Source: Posidoniimonas corsicana (GTDB taxonomy: Bacteria; Planctomycetota; Planctomycetia; Pirellulales; Lacipirellulaceae). From it: a stretch of DNA of 64,000 nucleotides. The translations under genes were made by a program, and so were the position numbers. The notes below the pieces were generated by a model that worked only from the letters and a program-made list of their open reading frames with translations, was not told where the DNA came from and ran no database searches. The stretch's first letter is position 1, and each line of letters begins with the position of its first letter. The DNA lies in contig NZ_SIHJ01000001.1 of NCBI RefSeq assembly GCF_007859765.1, forward strand, positions 1,302,767-1,366,766, given 5' to 3'. Shown in pieces: positions 1 to 8,879 of this stretch.

Positions 1-581
1 TTGGTGCCGCCCTCCGACAGGTTGACCTTGATCTCGACCGGCTCGTCCCACGAGTCGCCCACGGCGACCGGCTTCTCGGGCAGCAGCACCGCGAGCGGCG
101 CGTAGGGGTCGGCCGCCGGCTGGTGGTGCTTGACCTCGTGGTTCACCACCTTGCCCCACGGGGTCAGGCGGATGTGGCTCAGAGGCACGCCGACCGCCTT
201 GGCGGCGTCCTCAAATCCGGCGGGGGGCGCCTTGTCCTTGGTGCTGTCGTAGCTCACCTCGGCCCGCTCGGGCAGGCGGTTGGTCATCTGCAGCTCCTCG
301 ACCACGTGCTGCAGTTCGATCTCGCCGTTGGGGAGCACGTCGATCACCTTCCACGCCTTGACCGACTGGCTGCGGGTCTGGGCCTTCTGGGTCGAGCCCT
401 CCATGGTCGACCGGATAAGCGCATCGTGCTCGATGTCGTACCTCAGCACGTCGCCGATCTCGAATTTGTAGTGCAGCGTGTGCTTCTGCGCGTCGGAGTC
501 CGCGGCGGGGCAGGGCAGGGCGGCGAGCAGCGCAAGCGTGGTCGAGAACGCGAATCGGGCGGCGGGTCCGGATAACGACAT
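1..581 (-). CDS. Secreted hypothetical protein, 3' end cut by window edge
   Basis: Reading begins at an ATG (579-581 on the minus strand) preceded by a good Shine-Dalgarno, GGAAGGA, about 7 bases upstream, and stays open to base 1, giving 193 codons without a stop. The N-terminus (MSLSGPAARFAF then a run of A/L ending in PAADSDAQ) is a Sec signal peptide, so the product is exported. The rest is soluble and beta-rich looking, with no catalytic motif I recognise. It resembles the secreted hypothetical proteins common in planctomycetes that measure about 300 residues. It follows nadK on the same strand after 120 bases, so it may be the last gene of that run. Function unknown. Confidence 0.75.
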   Translation of the reverse strand, partial: MSLSGPAARFAFSTTLALLAALPCPAADSDAQKHTLHYKFEIGDVLRYDIEHDALIRSTMEGSTQKAQTRSQSVKAWKVIDVLPNGEIELQHVVEELQMTNRLPERAEVSYDSTKDKAPPAGFEDAAKAVGVPLSHIRLTPWGKVVNHEVKHHQPAADPYAPLAVLLPEKPVAVGDSWDEPVEIKVNLSEGGT

Positions 582-701
582 CCTGAGATTCCTTCCTGAG
601 GATGAGGGGGCGGCTGTGCGAGGGCCGTCAGGATAATCAATCGCCGCCCGCCGGCTTAGAGCAGTTTGCCAGCATTCCGCAGGGCAGCTAGCAGGATGCC
701 G

Positions 702-1586
702 CTAGCAGGGGCCGTCGTCTTGCGGGTCGCGGGGTCGGCGGCCCCAGCCGAGCTTGTGCCGCAGCGTCTGGTAGTAGCTCTGGCCGCTGACCTCAACCAG
801 CTGGAACACCGAGCGGCTACGCTTCACCCGCACGCGGTCGCCGGGCGTGAGCGGCGCGACCACCTGGCCGTCCACCAGCAGGGAAGTGCCCTCGTTGGGC
901 GCGGGCACGACTACCTCGTACACGTGGTCGGCCGAGTCGACCACCGGACGGTTGGTCAGCGTGTGCGGGCTGATCGGTGCGATCACAAACGCCTGCAGGT
1001 CCTTGCGGAGGATCGGACCGCCGGCCGCCAGGTTGTGGGCGGTTGAGCCGACCGGCGTGCTGATGATCAGTCCGTCGCAGTTGTAGGTGGCGACCAGGTC
1101 GCCGTCGACGTAGAGCTGGGCTTCGAGCATCGAGAACGGCGGCCCGGCCAGCACCGCGACCTCGTTCAGGCCGAGCCGGGAGGTGGCCCCGCCGTCGGCG
1201 TTCACCAGTTCGCACTCGAACATCAGGTGGTCGATCAGCGTGTGGCCGCCGGCGGCCAGCTCGGGCAGCGCGCGGTCCAGGTGCTCGGGCTGCAGCGCGG
1301 CGAGGAAACCGAGGTTGCCCAGGTTCACCCCCACCACCGGCAGCTGCTGGTCCGCCATCAGGCGGGCGGTGCGGAGGATGGTGCCGTCGCCCCCCAGGGT
1401 GACCGCGAACTGGGCGCCCTCCGGGTGGAACACTTCGTCCAGGTCGTCCTGAACGGAGGTGACCGCGAAGTACCGCTTGAGGTCGGGCAGCAGGGCCTCT
1501 GCGCGTTCACGCAGGTGGGGCCGCCCGCCGTCGAATACCACGACCGCCGTTGGGAGCTCAGCCGGGGTTGGGTTGCTGTGGGCCAA
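702..1586 (-). CDS. nadK: NAD kinase
   Basis: ATP-NAD kinase (294 residues, usual size), which phosphorylates NAD to NADP in the cytoplasm and sets the NADPH supply. Diagnostic motifs are visible: the GGDGTILRTARL phosphate-binding loop near residue 64, LGNLGFL, the NE pair in GLNEVAVL, and DGLIISTPVGSTAH followed by LAAGGPI. The start used is a TTG, 24 bases after the end of the FHA/PP2C gene on the same strand, so the two are probably cotranscribed; the exact start is uncertain because no strong ribosome site or ATG is near. Confidence 0.93.
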   Translation of the reverse strand: MAHSNPTPAELPTAVVVFDGGRPHLRERAEALLPDLKRYFAVTSVQDDLDEVFHPEGAQFAVTLGGDGTILRTARLMADQQLPVVGVNLGNLGFLAALQPEHLDRALPELAAGGHTLIDHLMFECELVNADGGATSRLGLNEVAVLAGPPFSMLEAQLYVDGDLVATYNCDGLIISTPVGSTAHNLAAGGPILRKDLQAFVIAPISPHTLTNRPVVDSADHVYEVVVPAPNEGTSLLVDGQVVAPLTPGDRVRVKRSRSVFQLVEVSGQSYYQTLRHKLGWGRRPRDPQDDGPC

Positions 1587-1610
1587 TGCGACGCTCGGTC
1601 GGTGCTTTAT

Positions 1611-3305
1611 TTATGAGGGGTTGCGGCCGAAACAGGCCAGGCACATGTCGTCGCTCTGGGCGTAGCCGTCGACGAACGACCGCACGTCCTCCAGGATGTG
1701 CTGGCCCAGCTCGCTGACGTTGGCGGCATCGGCCGCGGCGACCTTCGCCAGCCGCTCCAGCCCGTACAGGTCACGGTCGGCGTTCATCGCCTCGCTGAAG
1801 CCGTCGGTGAACACGGTCAGCACGTCGCCGGGCGAGAGCGTGCGGGTAAGCGACTCGTACTCGTAGTCCTCGTAGACGCCGATCGGCAGGCCGGAGATCT
1901 CCTCGGAGATCTCCTCGACCATCCCGCCGGTGCTGCGGAGCAGCGGCGCCATGTGGCCGGCGTTGACCATGGTCATCTCGTGCGTTGTCGGATCGACCAC
2001 TGCGAAGATCATGGTGACGAACTTGTCGTCCCAGCCCTGTTGGGCGAACAGCTTGTTGACCCGCATCACCACCTTGGCCAGGTCCGGCTCGCTGGCGAGG
2101 GTGAATCGGACATCGCTCGACAGGCGGGCCATGAGGATCGCCGCCGAGACGCCCTTGCCCGCCACGTCGCCGACGATCACGGCGAACCTGCCGTCGGGCA
2201 GTTGGATGTAGTCGTAGTAGTCGCCGCCGACCTGGCGGGCCGACTCGTAGTAGGAGAAGAAGTCGTACCCCTCGGCGACCGGCGCCCGCGAGGGCAGCAG
2301 CGCCCTCTGCATGCGGGCGGCCAGCTCCAGGTCGCGCTGCAGCGCTCGCTGGGCGACCACCTGCTCGTGCATCACGGCGTTGTCCATCGCCACCGCGGCC
2401 TGCGACGCCACGCCGGCCAGCACCTCGAGGTCCTCGTCGGTGAAGCGGCTGCGTTGGTTGGTGGTGTCGACCTGGATCACGCCCAGCGAGTTGCCGTCCG
2501 AGTCGATCATCGGAGCGCAGAGCATCGAGCGGATCTCGAACTCGGCGATGCTCTGGGCCATGCCGAACCGCTCGTCCGACGCGGCGTCGGCCGACAGGAT
2601 CGCCTGCTGCGACTTCATCGCCTGCTCAACGATCGTGCGGCTCAGGCGGGGCGCCTCCTCGTTGTCGGCCTTGCGGCGGCACCGCCACGACACCGGCACC
2701 AGCGGCGCGTCGGGGCCGGGACGCATCACCACAAACGCGCGGTCGGCCTGCACGAAGATCTTGAACAGGCTCTCCAGCAGCTTCGGCAGGATCTCCTCCA
2801 CCGACAGCGCCTTGCCGAGGTTGTTGGAGATCTCTAGCAGCGCGGAGAGCTTGACCTCAGGCTTGGCGGACATCGACCAGCTCTTCGAGCCCGGGCCGAG
2901 GTCGAGGGTGGCCATCACGTTGGCGGGGCCGTCGTCCTCGGTGTCGTTGACCAGCTGGGCCAACGACGACTCGTCGCCCAGGTAGGCGGTGTCGCCCCCC
3001 AGCAGGCTGTTGGGCGGGCTGGCGTGGAAGGAGAACTCCTGGTCGCAGACCGTGACGCGGTCGCCCTCGCGGAGCGGCGTCGGCGCCACTACCGCCTGGC
3101 CGTTGAGCTGTGTGCCGTTGCGGCTGCCGAGGTCCTTCAGCAGGAACTGGCCACGCTCGCGCAGCACGGACGCGTGCCGGCGGCTGACCGCCGCTACGTC
3201 GATCGCGATCTCGCAGTCGGAGCTGCGGCCAATGACCGACTCGTCGCTCAGCAGGTCGAACGTCTTGCCGGGCGAGACGCCGGTCACAATCTTCAGGAAC
3301 GCCAT
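1611..3305 (-). CDS. FHA-GAF-PP2C (SpoIIE-type) serine phosphatase
   Basis: Cytoplasmic signalling protein of 564 residues. An FHA domain (residues 1-95) shows the phosphothreonine-binding signature: GRSSD at 26-30, SRRH at 41-44 and LGSRNGT at 59-65. A GAF domain follows (about 150-320), then a SpoIIE/RsbU-type PPM phosphatase (about 340-560) with VGGDYYDY, VGDVAGKG and FTDGFSEA supplying metal-binding aspartates. Such proteins usually dephosphorylate anti-sigma-factor antagonists in partner switching. I chose the ATG at 3305, which begins exactly at the FHA fold; a TTG 27 codons earlier would add an unstructured arginine-rich leader. It lies 91 bases after a second FHA-GAF protein with a cyclase output, suggesting a joint phosphothreonine-sensing module. 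No sigma-factor partner gene is in the window. Confidence 0.88.
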   Translation of the reverse strand: MAFLKIVTGVSPGKTFDLLSDESVIGRSSDCEIAIDVAAVSRRHASVLRERGQFLLKDLGSRNGTQLNGQAVVAPTPLREGDRVTVCDQEFSFHASPPNSLLGGDTAYLGDESSLAQLVNDTEDDGPANVMATLDLGPGSKSWSMSAKPEVKLSALLEISNNLGKALSVEEILPKLLESLFKIFVQADRAFVVMRPGPDAPLVPVSWRCRRKADNEEAPRLSRTIVEQAMKSQQAILSADAASDERFGMAQSIAEFEIRSMLCAPMIDSDGNSLGVIQVDTTNQRSRFTDEDLEVLAGVASQAAVAMDNAVMHEQVVAQRALQRDLELAARMQRALLPSRAPVAEGYDFFSYYESARQVGGDYYDYIQLPDGRFAVIVGDVAGKGVSAAILMARLSSDVRFTLASEPDLAKVVMRVNKLFAQQGWDDKFVTMIFAVVDPTTHEMTMVNAGHMAPLLRSTGGMVEEISEEISGLPIGVYEDYEYESLTRTLSPGDVLTVFTDGFSEAMNADRDLYGLERLAKVAAADAANVSELGQHILEDVRSFVDGYAQSDDMCLACFGRNPS

Positions 3306-3396
3306 AGCTCGGGCATCGGGGTAGGGTGCGGCGTTGGAGTCACCTCGCGGGACCTGAATCTTAGGCCAGCAGACGCGGCGCCGCAATCGAGGGCGG

Positions 3397-5253
3397 TCAG
3401 GCCGGCTTGCGGCTCAGGTCCCACACGTGCTCGAACCCGCCGCCCCCGCCGCGGATCGCCTCGATCACGCGCGACAGCAGCATCAGCGTTGGCTGGTCGT
3501 GCGGCCGGGCCGAGAGCGCCTGCGTCAGCGACGCGGCCGCGCGGTGCAGGTCCCCCTGCTGGCAGAGCGATAGCGACTCCGCGTACGCCCGCGTCGAGTC
3601 CCGCCACGGGCCGTCCGGCTCGGCGGGCAGCTCGTGCAGCAGGATCTCCTGCGAGATGTTGTTGAGCCGCGTCTGACCGAGCGGCCGGCACTCGAACACG
3701 CCCGAAACAAGCCGCGCCGTGGCCTCGGTGACCAGCAGGTCGACGCCCATCCGGCGGGTCGCCTGCTGGACCCGCGCGCCGATGTTCACGACGTTCCCCA
3801 GCGCCCCATACTTGAACTTCTGGCGGGACCCGATGTTGCCCACCCGGGCCGCGCCGCTGTTGATGCCGATGCCGACCTGGGTCGGGCACTTGATGGAGGG
3901 CTCCCACTTCGCGCTCAGCTCGGGCAGCCGGCGGAGGATGTTGACCGCCGCCTGGCAGGCCCGCTGCGCGTGGTCCGGCTGCTCGGCGGGCGCGCCCCAC
4001 ATGGCCATCATGCCGTCGCCCTGGAAGTCGACCAGCACGCCCTGCTCCTCCAGCACGCAATCGGCAAGCAGGCTCATCACCTCGTGCAGCCACTCCAGCG
4101 TGGTGGGCCCGCCGGCCCGCTCGGTAGTGGCGGAGAAGGAGCACAGGTCCGAGAACAGCACGCTGATCTCGATGTCTTTAGCCTCGAGCAGGCCGGGCTG
4201 GGCGGCGAGCGTGCGGGCCAGCTCGGGGGTGAAGAACTGCTCCAGCTGCACCTGGGCGGCGACCGCCACCTTCTCCTGCTGCAGCCGGGCCAGCCCGGCC
4301 GCCACGCTCGAGGCGAGCAGCTCGACGAGCATCGCGTCGAGTTCGGAGATCGCGTAGCCTTCTGGCAGTCCGCCGCGGCGTTTCTCGCCGTACAGGGCGG
4401 CGACCACCTCGCCCTGCGCATTGAGGATCGGCGCAGCGACGATGGCGGCCACCTCGGCCCGGGTGACGCCGGTCTCGGATAGCTGTGCGCCCGGCTGCGA
4501 GCGGAAGGTCATGCCCCCCTCGCGGACGCGGTCCAGCATCCGCCGGCTGGGACGCCAGGCGTGCGTCGAGTCGGCTTTAACGTGGCCCGCCGCAACCCGC
4601 CAGTCGCCGCCGGTCCACTCGACGATGCTGGTCGCGTCCAGGTCGGCGATCGACGCCGCGGCTGTCACGGCCTGGTTGAGGAAGTCGGGCTGCGACGCCG
4701 CGCTCTGGAACACGCCCATCACACCCCGCAGCCAGGCCACCAGGTCCTGGGCGTCGGTCCCGCCGGTGGCGTTCTCGATCAGGTCGCGGAGCTTCTCCGG
4801 CTCGGCGGAGTCGGAGCCGGGCGCCTGGGTTTTGGCGCCGAGGCCCTCGAACTGCTGGTCCTCTCGCTCGCGTTCCACCCTGACCACCCGATCGCCCAGG
4901 GTGAGCAGCAGCGGCGGCTCCACCTCCTGAGACTCGCCCGGGGCCAGGGTCAGCCCACCGGGCGCAACGATCGAAGCCGAGCGGCTGATGTTCGTGCATG
5001 CGAGGGCGCCGTCGGCGGCCGGCTCGAGCCGCACATGCTGCCGCGAGACCTCCGTCTGGGCCAGCGGCGCCACAACGACTCTCGTCACCTCGCCCTGGTG
5101 CGAGCGGTGGTAGGGCCGGGCCTCGCCGGAACGCTGCCGGCCGAGCTCGACCGGGCCATCGAAATCCATCTCGAATACGAGCTGGTGCGCCTCGAACACG
5201 CGGAGCGTGAACCGGGCGGAGAGGATCGGATCGCCGGCGAGATTGAAGCTCAT
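3397..5253 (-). CDS. FHA-GAF-class III adenylate/guanylate cyclase
   Basis: 618 residues starting at the ATG at 5253 (an upstream TTG would add 13 residues). Order: FHA domain (1-130; LGRQRSGE at 38-45, VSRQHVRL at 69-76), GAF-like region (about 175-325), class III nucleotidyl cyclase (about 360-530), then a C-terminal helical stretch ending in a TPR-like repeat. The two metal aspartates are present: D369 in LFSDLCSF and D413 in QGDGMMAMWG. Where most cyclases have GDxVN, this one has LGNVVN (N487), so the residue that normally contacts adenine is asparagine and the product nucleotide is uncertain. First gene of a minus-strand run that continues into the FHA phosphatase and nadK. Confidence 0.87.
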   Translation of the reverse strand: MSFNLAGDPILSARFTLRVFEAHQLVFEMDFDGPVELGRQRSGEARPYHRSHQGEVTRVVVAPLAQTEVSRQHVRLEPAADGALACTNISRSASIVAPGGLTLAPGESQEVEPPLLLTLGDRVVRVEREREDQQFEGLGAKTQAPGSDSAEPEKLRDLIENATGGTDAQDLVAWLRGVMGVFQSAASQPDFLNQAVTAAASIADLDATSIVEWTGGDWRVAAGHVKADSTHAWRPSRRMLDRVREGGMTFRSQPGAQLSETGVTRAEVAAIVAAPILNAQGEVVAALYGEKRRGGLPEGYAISELDAMLVELLASSVAAGLARLQQEKVAVAAQVQLEQFFTPELARTLAAQPGLLEAKDIEISVLFSDLCSFSATTERAGGPTTLEWLHEVMSLLADCVLEEQGVLVDFQGDGMMAMWGAPAEQPDHAQRACQAAVNILRRLPELSAKWEPSIKCPTQVGIGINSGAARVGNIGSRQKFKYGALGNVVNIGARVQQATRRMGVDLLVTEATARLVSGVFECRPLGQTRLNNISQEILLHELPAEPDGPWRDSTRAYAESLSLCQQGDLHRAAASLTQALSARPHDQPTLMLLSRVIEAIRGGGGGFEHVWDLSRKPA

Positions 5254-5492
5254 CTTCGTGAAATAACGCACTGACCGCGGTGGTCCGGACAACGCCTACA
5301 CGCCGCACAGGCGAGGCGACCGGCGCCCCTTAACACGGCGCCACCCGGGTAACTGTAACAACCGGACGCGGCGTGAGCAAAGCTGGGGCCTATCCGGCAC
5401 AATCGGGTCGACTAGGCGCGGGCGTTCAATCGATTAGGAGCCTGACGAGCCGAACGTCCGGCCCAACCCATCCGCCAAACCCTGCCTGCACC

Positions 5493-7004
5493 ATGGCCAA
5501 ACCACTGCTCACGCTAGCGTTAGCGGCCCTGGCGTCCGCTGCTCAGGCCGCGCCGGTTGACCAGCCCGACTGGCAGCTCGAACGGATCGAACTCGCCTAC
5601 CCGTCGTCTATCGAGGAGGAAGCGGAGTGGGTTGCGGCCGAGGTCGACCCATACATTCTTCCCGCGCAAACCACCACGCCGACAAGCCCGTCGACGAGCC
5701 GCTTCACCCGGTCGCAGACCGGGCGGTCACGGTTCTCGACGACCGGCTTCCGGCGCGGCGCCGCGCAGACCGGTGCGTACGCGGCGCTGGCCAGCGTGCC
5801 GTTCATGATTGGCGACACCGGCGCCGGGACCTGCCTGTCGTTCGCGACCATCGGCTACTACGAGGCGGACATCTCGCACCCGACGCTCACGTGCAGCCGG
5901 CTAAACATCGCCGAGAACAACCGCGCCATCACCAGTGATCGCGTCTACTTCAGTTACCGGCACTTCCACAACGCTTCTCCGGGTCGCGTGTTCCAGTTCT
6001 CTCAGAACCTCAACATCGACCGCTACACGCTGGGGCTGGAGAAGACCTTCGGAGACGGCTGGTGCAGCATCGAGCTCCGCGTGCCGCTCGAGGACCGCAT
6101 CACCTCCAACATGGCGACACGCGTGAACGACGTTAATCCGCCGGACACGTTCTTCGACGACGACTTCCAGGTGCTCGGCGGACGCGAGCTGGAGCTCGCC
6201 AACATCTCGGCGATCTTTAAAATGGTGCTCGCCGAGCACGAGGGGTTCGTTCTGTCGGCCGGCTGCGGCATGACCGCCCCCACGGCCCAGGATGTGCGTC
6301 ACAACGTCGATATCCAGAACATCGTGTTCACCTACCTAGACCTCCCCGACCCGTTCGCGACGCTCAGCTACTTCGATCTCGACACGCACTTCACCAATGA
6401 GACCTGGTACCTCTCGCCTTTCTTGGCGTGGTCCAACCGTTCTCGCAACAGCCCGTTCTTCTATCAAGGATTCTTGCAGGTCGAGGTCCCCACGAACCCT
6501 ATGCGGGTTCGGTACACGGATAACGGCTCGTTCTCGATCGTGAGCTACGACTTTGTAAACCCCGAGTTCGGCGTCATCTGGACCGTTGACGGTCTCATCG
6601 GCGGCTCGGTGATACGCGACGTGCACGCGCAGCCGCTGATGCGGCTGAACCTGGGTGGCGGCTGCTTCCTGATTGACGAGTCTGACAATCACAGCTTGTT
6701 CGAACAGCTGATCGCGATGGCCGAGATCCACTACACCACGCCGCTGCAGGACGCCAAACTAGCCCGCATCCCGCTAGACGTGCTCGGCGTCGACACCACC
6801 GGGGAGTTCACCGGCGCGTTCGACGCGTTCGACCCGTTCATCGGCAACCGCAACAGCCGGGTCGACATCCTCAACGGTGTGCTGGGCGTGTCAGCCAGGA
6901 TCAACGGTACGCAGATCACCAACGGCTTCACGATGCCGCTACGGACCGGCGACAACCGCGCCTTCGACTTCGAGTACAACCTGCAGGTGCAGCGGCCTTT
7001 CTAG
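5493..7004 (+). CDS. Secreted beta-barrel-like protein, copy 1 of tandem pair
   Basis: 503 residues from the ATG at 5493; an upstream GTG at 5373 would place 40 odd residues before the signal peptide. A Sec signal peptide (MAKPLLTLALAALASAAQAA) is followed by a variable Pro/Thr/Ser linker with SRFTRSQTG, then a long beta-rich region. The protein ends in FDFEYNLQVQRPF: a terminal phenylalanine after alternating residues, as in outer-membrane beta-barrels recognised by the BAM machinery. I do not recognise the family. The next gene is a full-length paralogue with the same SRFTRS, GDT(G/T)AGTCLSF and TCSRLNIAENNRA motifs. Role in the outer membrane is inferred only. Confidence 0.78.
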   Translation: MAKPLLTLALAALASAAQAAPVDQPDWQLERIELAYPSSIEEEAEWVAAEVDPYILPAQTTTPTSPSTSRFTRSQTGRSRFSTTGFRRGAAQTGAYAALASVPFMIGDTGAGTCLSFATIGYYEADISHPTLTCSRLNIAENNRAITSDRVYFSYRHFHNASPGRVFQFSQNLNIDRYTLGLEKTFGDGWCSIELRVPLEDRITSNMATRVNDVNPPDTFFDDDFQVLGGRELELANISAIFKMVLAEHEGFVLSAGCGMTAPTAQDVRHNVDIQNIVFTYLDLPDPFATLSYFDLDTHFTNETWYLSPFLAWSNRSRNSPFFYQGFLQVEVPTNPMRVRYTDNGSFSIVSYDFVNPEFGVIWTVDGLIGGSVIRDVHAQPLMRLNLGGGCFLIDESDNHSLFEQLIAMAEIHYTTPLQDAKLARIPLDVLGVDTTGEFTGAFDAFDPFIGNRNSRVDILNGVLGVSARINGTQITNGFTMPLRTGDNRAFDFEYNLQVQRPF

Positions 7005-7235
7005 CCGCGGGGCCGCGTCCTCTCGGCGCCGACCGAACTGGTCGCCGGACAACCGACGACCAGAGACCCGCCCTAGGCGTCACAGTTTCGCGCGGTTGGG
7101 GCTGGCTAACCGTAACAGGTTCTCACCGTGCCGGCATCCTCCGGGCCGAGGCGGCGCAATCGACTCCATTAGTGCACCCGCCGCATTCGATTAACCAGGA
7201 GGTAAACCGAACTCCCTCCGCACACGGCCCCCGCC

Positions 7236-8792
7236 ATGGTCCACCGCCCCGCTAGACTCTCCCTGCTATCGCTGCTCGCGGCCGCATGCTTCGGGACGGC
7301 GTCGCTCCAAGCCCGCGAGCAAGCGGATCTGGAAAGCGGCCTCGCACAGCCGGGCAGCATCGCCGCCGAGGCCGACTGGGGGGATGTGGCGTGGGCCTCC
7401 GACCAAGCCGACCCAGGCGTGCTGCCCGCTCAGGCGACCGCCCCGGCTCCGGCGTCGTCCGCTCCCGCCACGGCGCCGTCCGCCAGCCGCTTCACTCGCT
7501 CGCCGAGCGACGGCCCGCGGTTCTCCAACACGGTGCTCCGCCGCAACGCGGTCCGTGCGAGCGCGTTCGCCGGGCTGGCGAGCGTGCCCTACATGATCGG
7601 CGACACCACCGCCGGCACCTGCCTGTCGTTCGGCACCACGGGCTACATCGAGGGCGACCTGTCGCATCCGACGCTCACGTGCAGCCGACTCAACATTGCG
7701 GAGAACAACCGCGCGGTCACCACCGACCGGGTCTACTACAGCTACCGGCACTTCGAGAACGCCACGCCCGGCAAGGTGTTCGGGCTGATGCAGAACCTGA
7801 ACGTCGACCGCCACACGCTGGGCGTCGAGCGACGCCTGGGCGAGGGCTACTGCAGCGTCGAGCTGCGTATACCATTCGACCAGCGGCTGACCTCCGACCC
7901 GACCACCACCATCATCGACTCGGACTTCGACGGGTTCATCGACCCCGACACGTTCCAGCTGCTGGGCGGGCGCGAGTTTGAGCTGGCGAACATCTCGGCG
8001 ATCTTCAAGGTGATGCTGGCCGAGCACGAGGGGTTTGTGCTCTCGGCCGGCTGCGGCATGACCGCCCCGACCGCGCAGGACGTGCTGTACACGGTGGACG
8101 TCGAAGATATTGTCCTGGTCTACCCGAACGCGCCCGTGCCGTACGCGTCGCTCAGCAACTTCTTCACGGAAACCCACTTCACCAACGAGACCTGGTACTT
8201 CTCGCCGTTCCTGGCGTACGCATCGAAAAAGAAGAACAGCCGGTTCTTCCACCAAGGGTTTGCCCAGGTGGAGGTCGCGGCCAACCCGTCCAAGGTGCGT
8301 TTCACCGACTTCGGCTCGTTCAGCATCGTCGACGACGACATCACCGGCGGCTCGCCCGACTTCGTGGCCCTATGGACCGTCAACGGCTCGATCGGCGGCT
8401 CGGCGCTGCTCAACCTGCAGGCGCAGCCGCTGATGCGGCTCAACCTGGGCGGCGGCTACTTCCTGATCAACGAGCAGGACAACCACGGCTTCTTTGACCA
8501 GCTGGTCGCCCAGGCCGAGATCCACTACACCACCACGCTGCAGGACGCCAAGCTCGACCGGATCCCGCTCGACTTCATCGCGGTGGGCCCCAACACGGTC
8601 ATCAACGCCGACGCGTTCGACCCGGTGATCGGCAACCTCAACAGCCGAGTCGACATCCTCAACGCGGTGCTTGGCGTGTCGGCGCGGGTGAACAACACCA
8701 CGATCACCAACGGGTTCACGGCCCCGCTCCGCTCGGGCGACAACCGCGGCTTCGACTTCGAGTACAACCTGCAGGTGCAGCATCAGTTCTAG
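7236..8792 (+). CDS. Secreted beta-barrel-like protein, copy 2 of tandem pair
   Basis: 518 residues; ATG at 7236 with an AGGAGG about 30 bases upstream at 7198-7203, too distant to count as a normal ribosome site. Signal peptide MVHRPARLSLLSLLAAACFG, then an Ala/Pro-rich linker, then the same body as the preceding gene: SRFTRSPSDG, YMIGDTTAGTCLSFG, TCSRLNIAENNRAV, LGGREFELANISAIFK, AEHEGFVLSAGCGMTAP and a C-terminal FDFEYNLQVQHQF. Similarity to copy 1 is very high in the core and low in the linker. The terminal F supports an outer-membrane barrel. Probably a gene duplication retained for related but not identical ligands; function unknown. Confidence 0.8.
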   Translation: MVHRPARLSLLSLLAAACFGTASLQAREQADLESGLAQPGSIAAEADWGDVAWASDQADPGVLPAQATAPAPASSAPATAPSASRFTRSPSDGPRFSNTVLRRNAVRASAFAGLASVPYMIGDTTAGTCLSFGTTGYIEGDLSHPTLTCSRLNIAENNRAVTTDRVYYSYRHFENATPGKVFGLMQNLNVDRHTLGVERRLGEGYCSVELRIPFDQRLTSDPTTTIIDSDFDGFIDPDTFQLLGGREFELANISAIFKVMLAEHEGFVLSAGCGMTAPTAQDVLYTVDVEDIVLVYPNAPVPYASLSNFFTETHFTNETWYFSPFLAYASKKKNSRFFHQGFAQVEVAANPSKVRFTDFGSFSIVDDDITGGSPDFVALWTVNGSIGGSALLNLQAQPLMRLNLGGGYFLINEQDNHGFFDQLVAQAEIHYTTTLQDAKLDRIPLDFIAVGPNTVINADAFDPVIGNLNSRVDILNAVLGVSARVNNTTITNGFTAPLRSGDNRGFDFEYNLQVQHQF

Positions 8793-8879
8793 CCGCCGCC
8801 GGAGTGCTCGAAATCGGCCTGCCGAGGGGCTATTCTAGGGAGAGACCCTAACCCGTTCTGCGACCCCTAGCCCCGCCGT

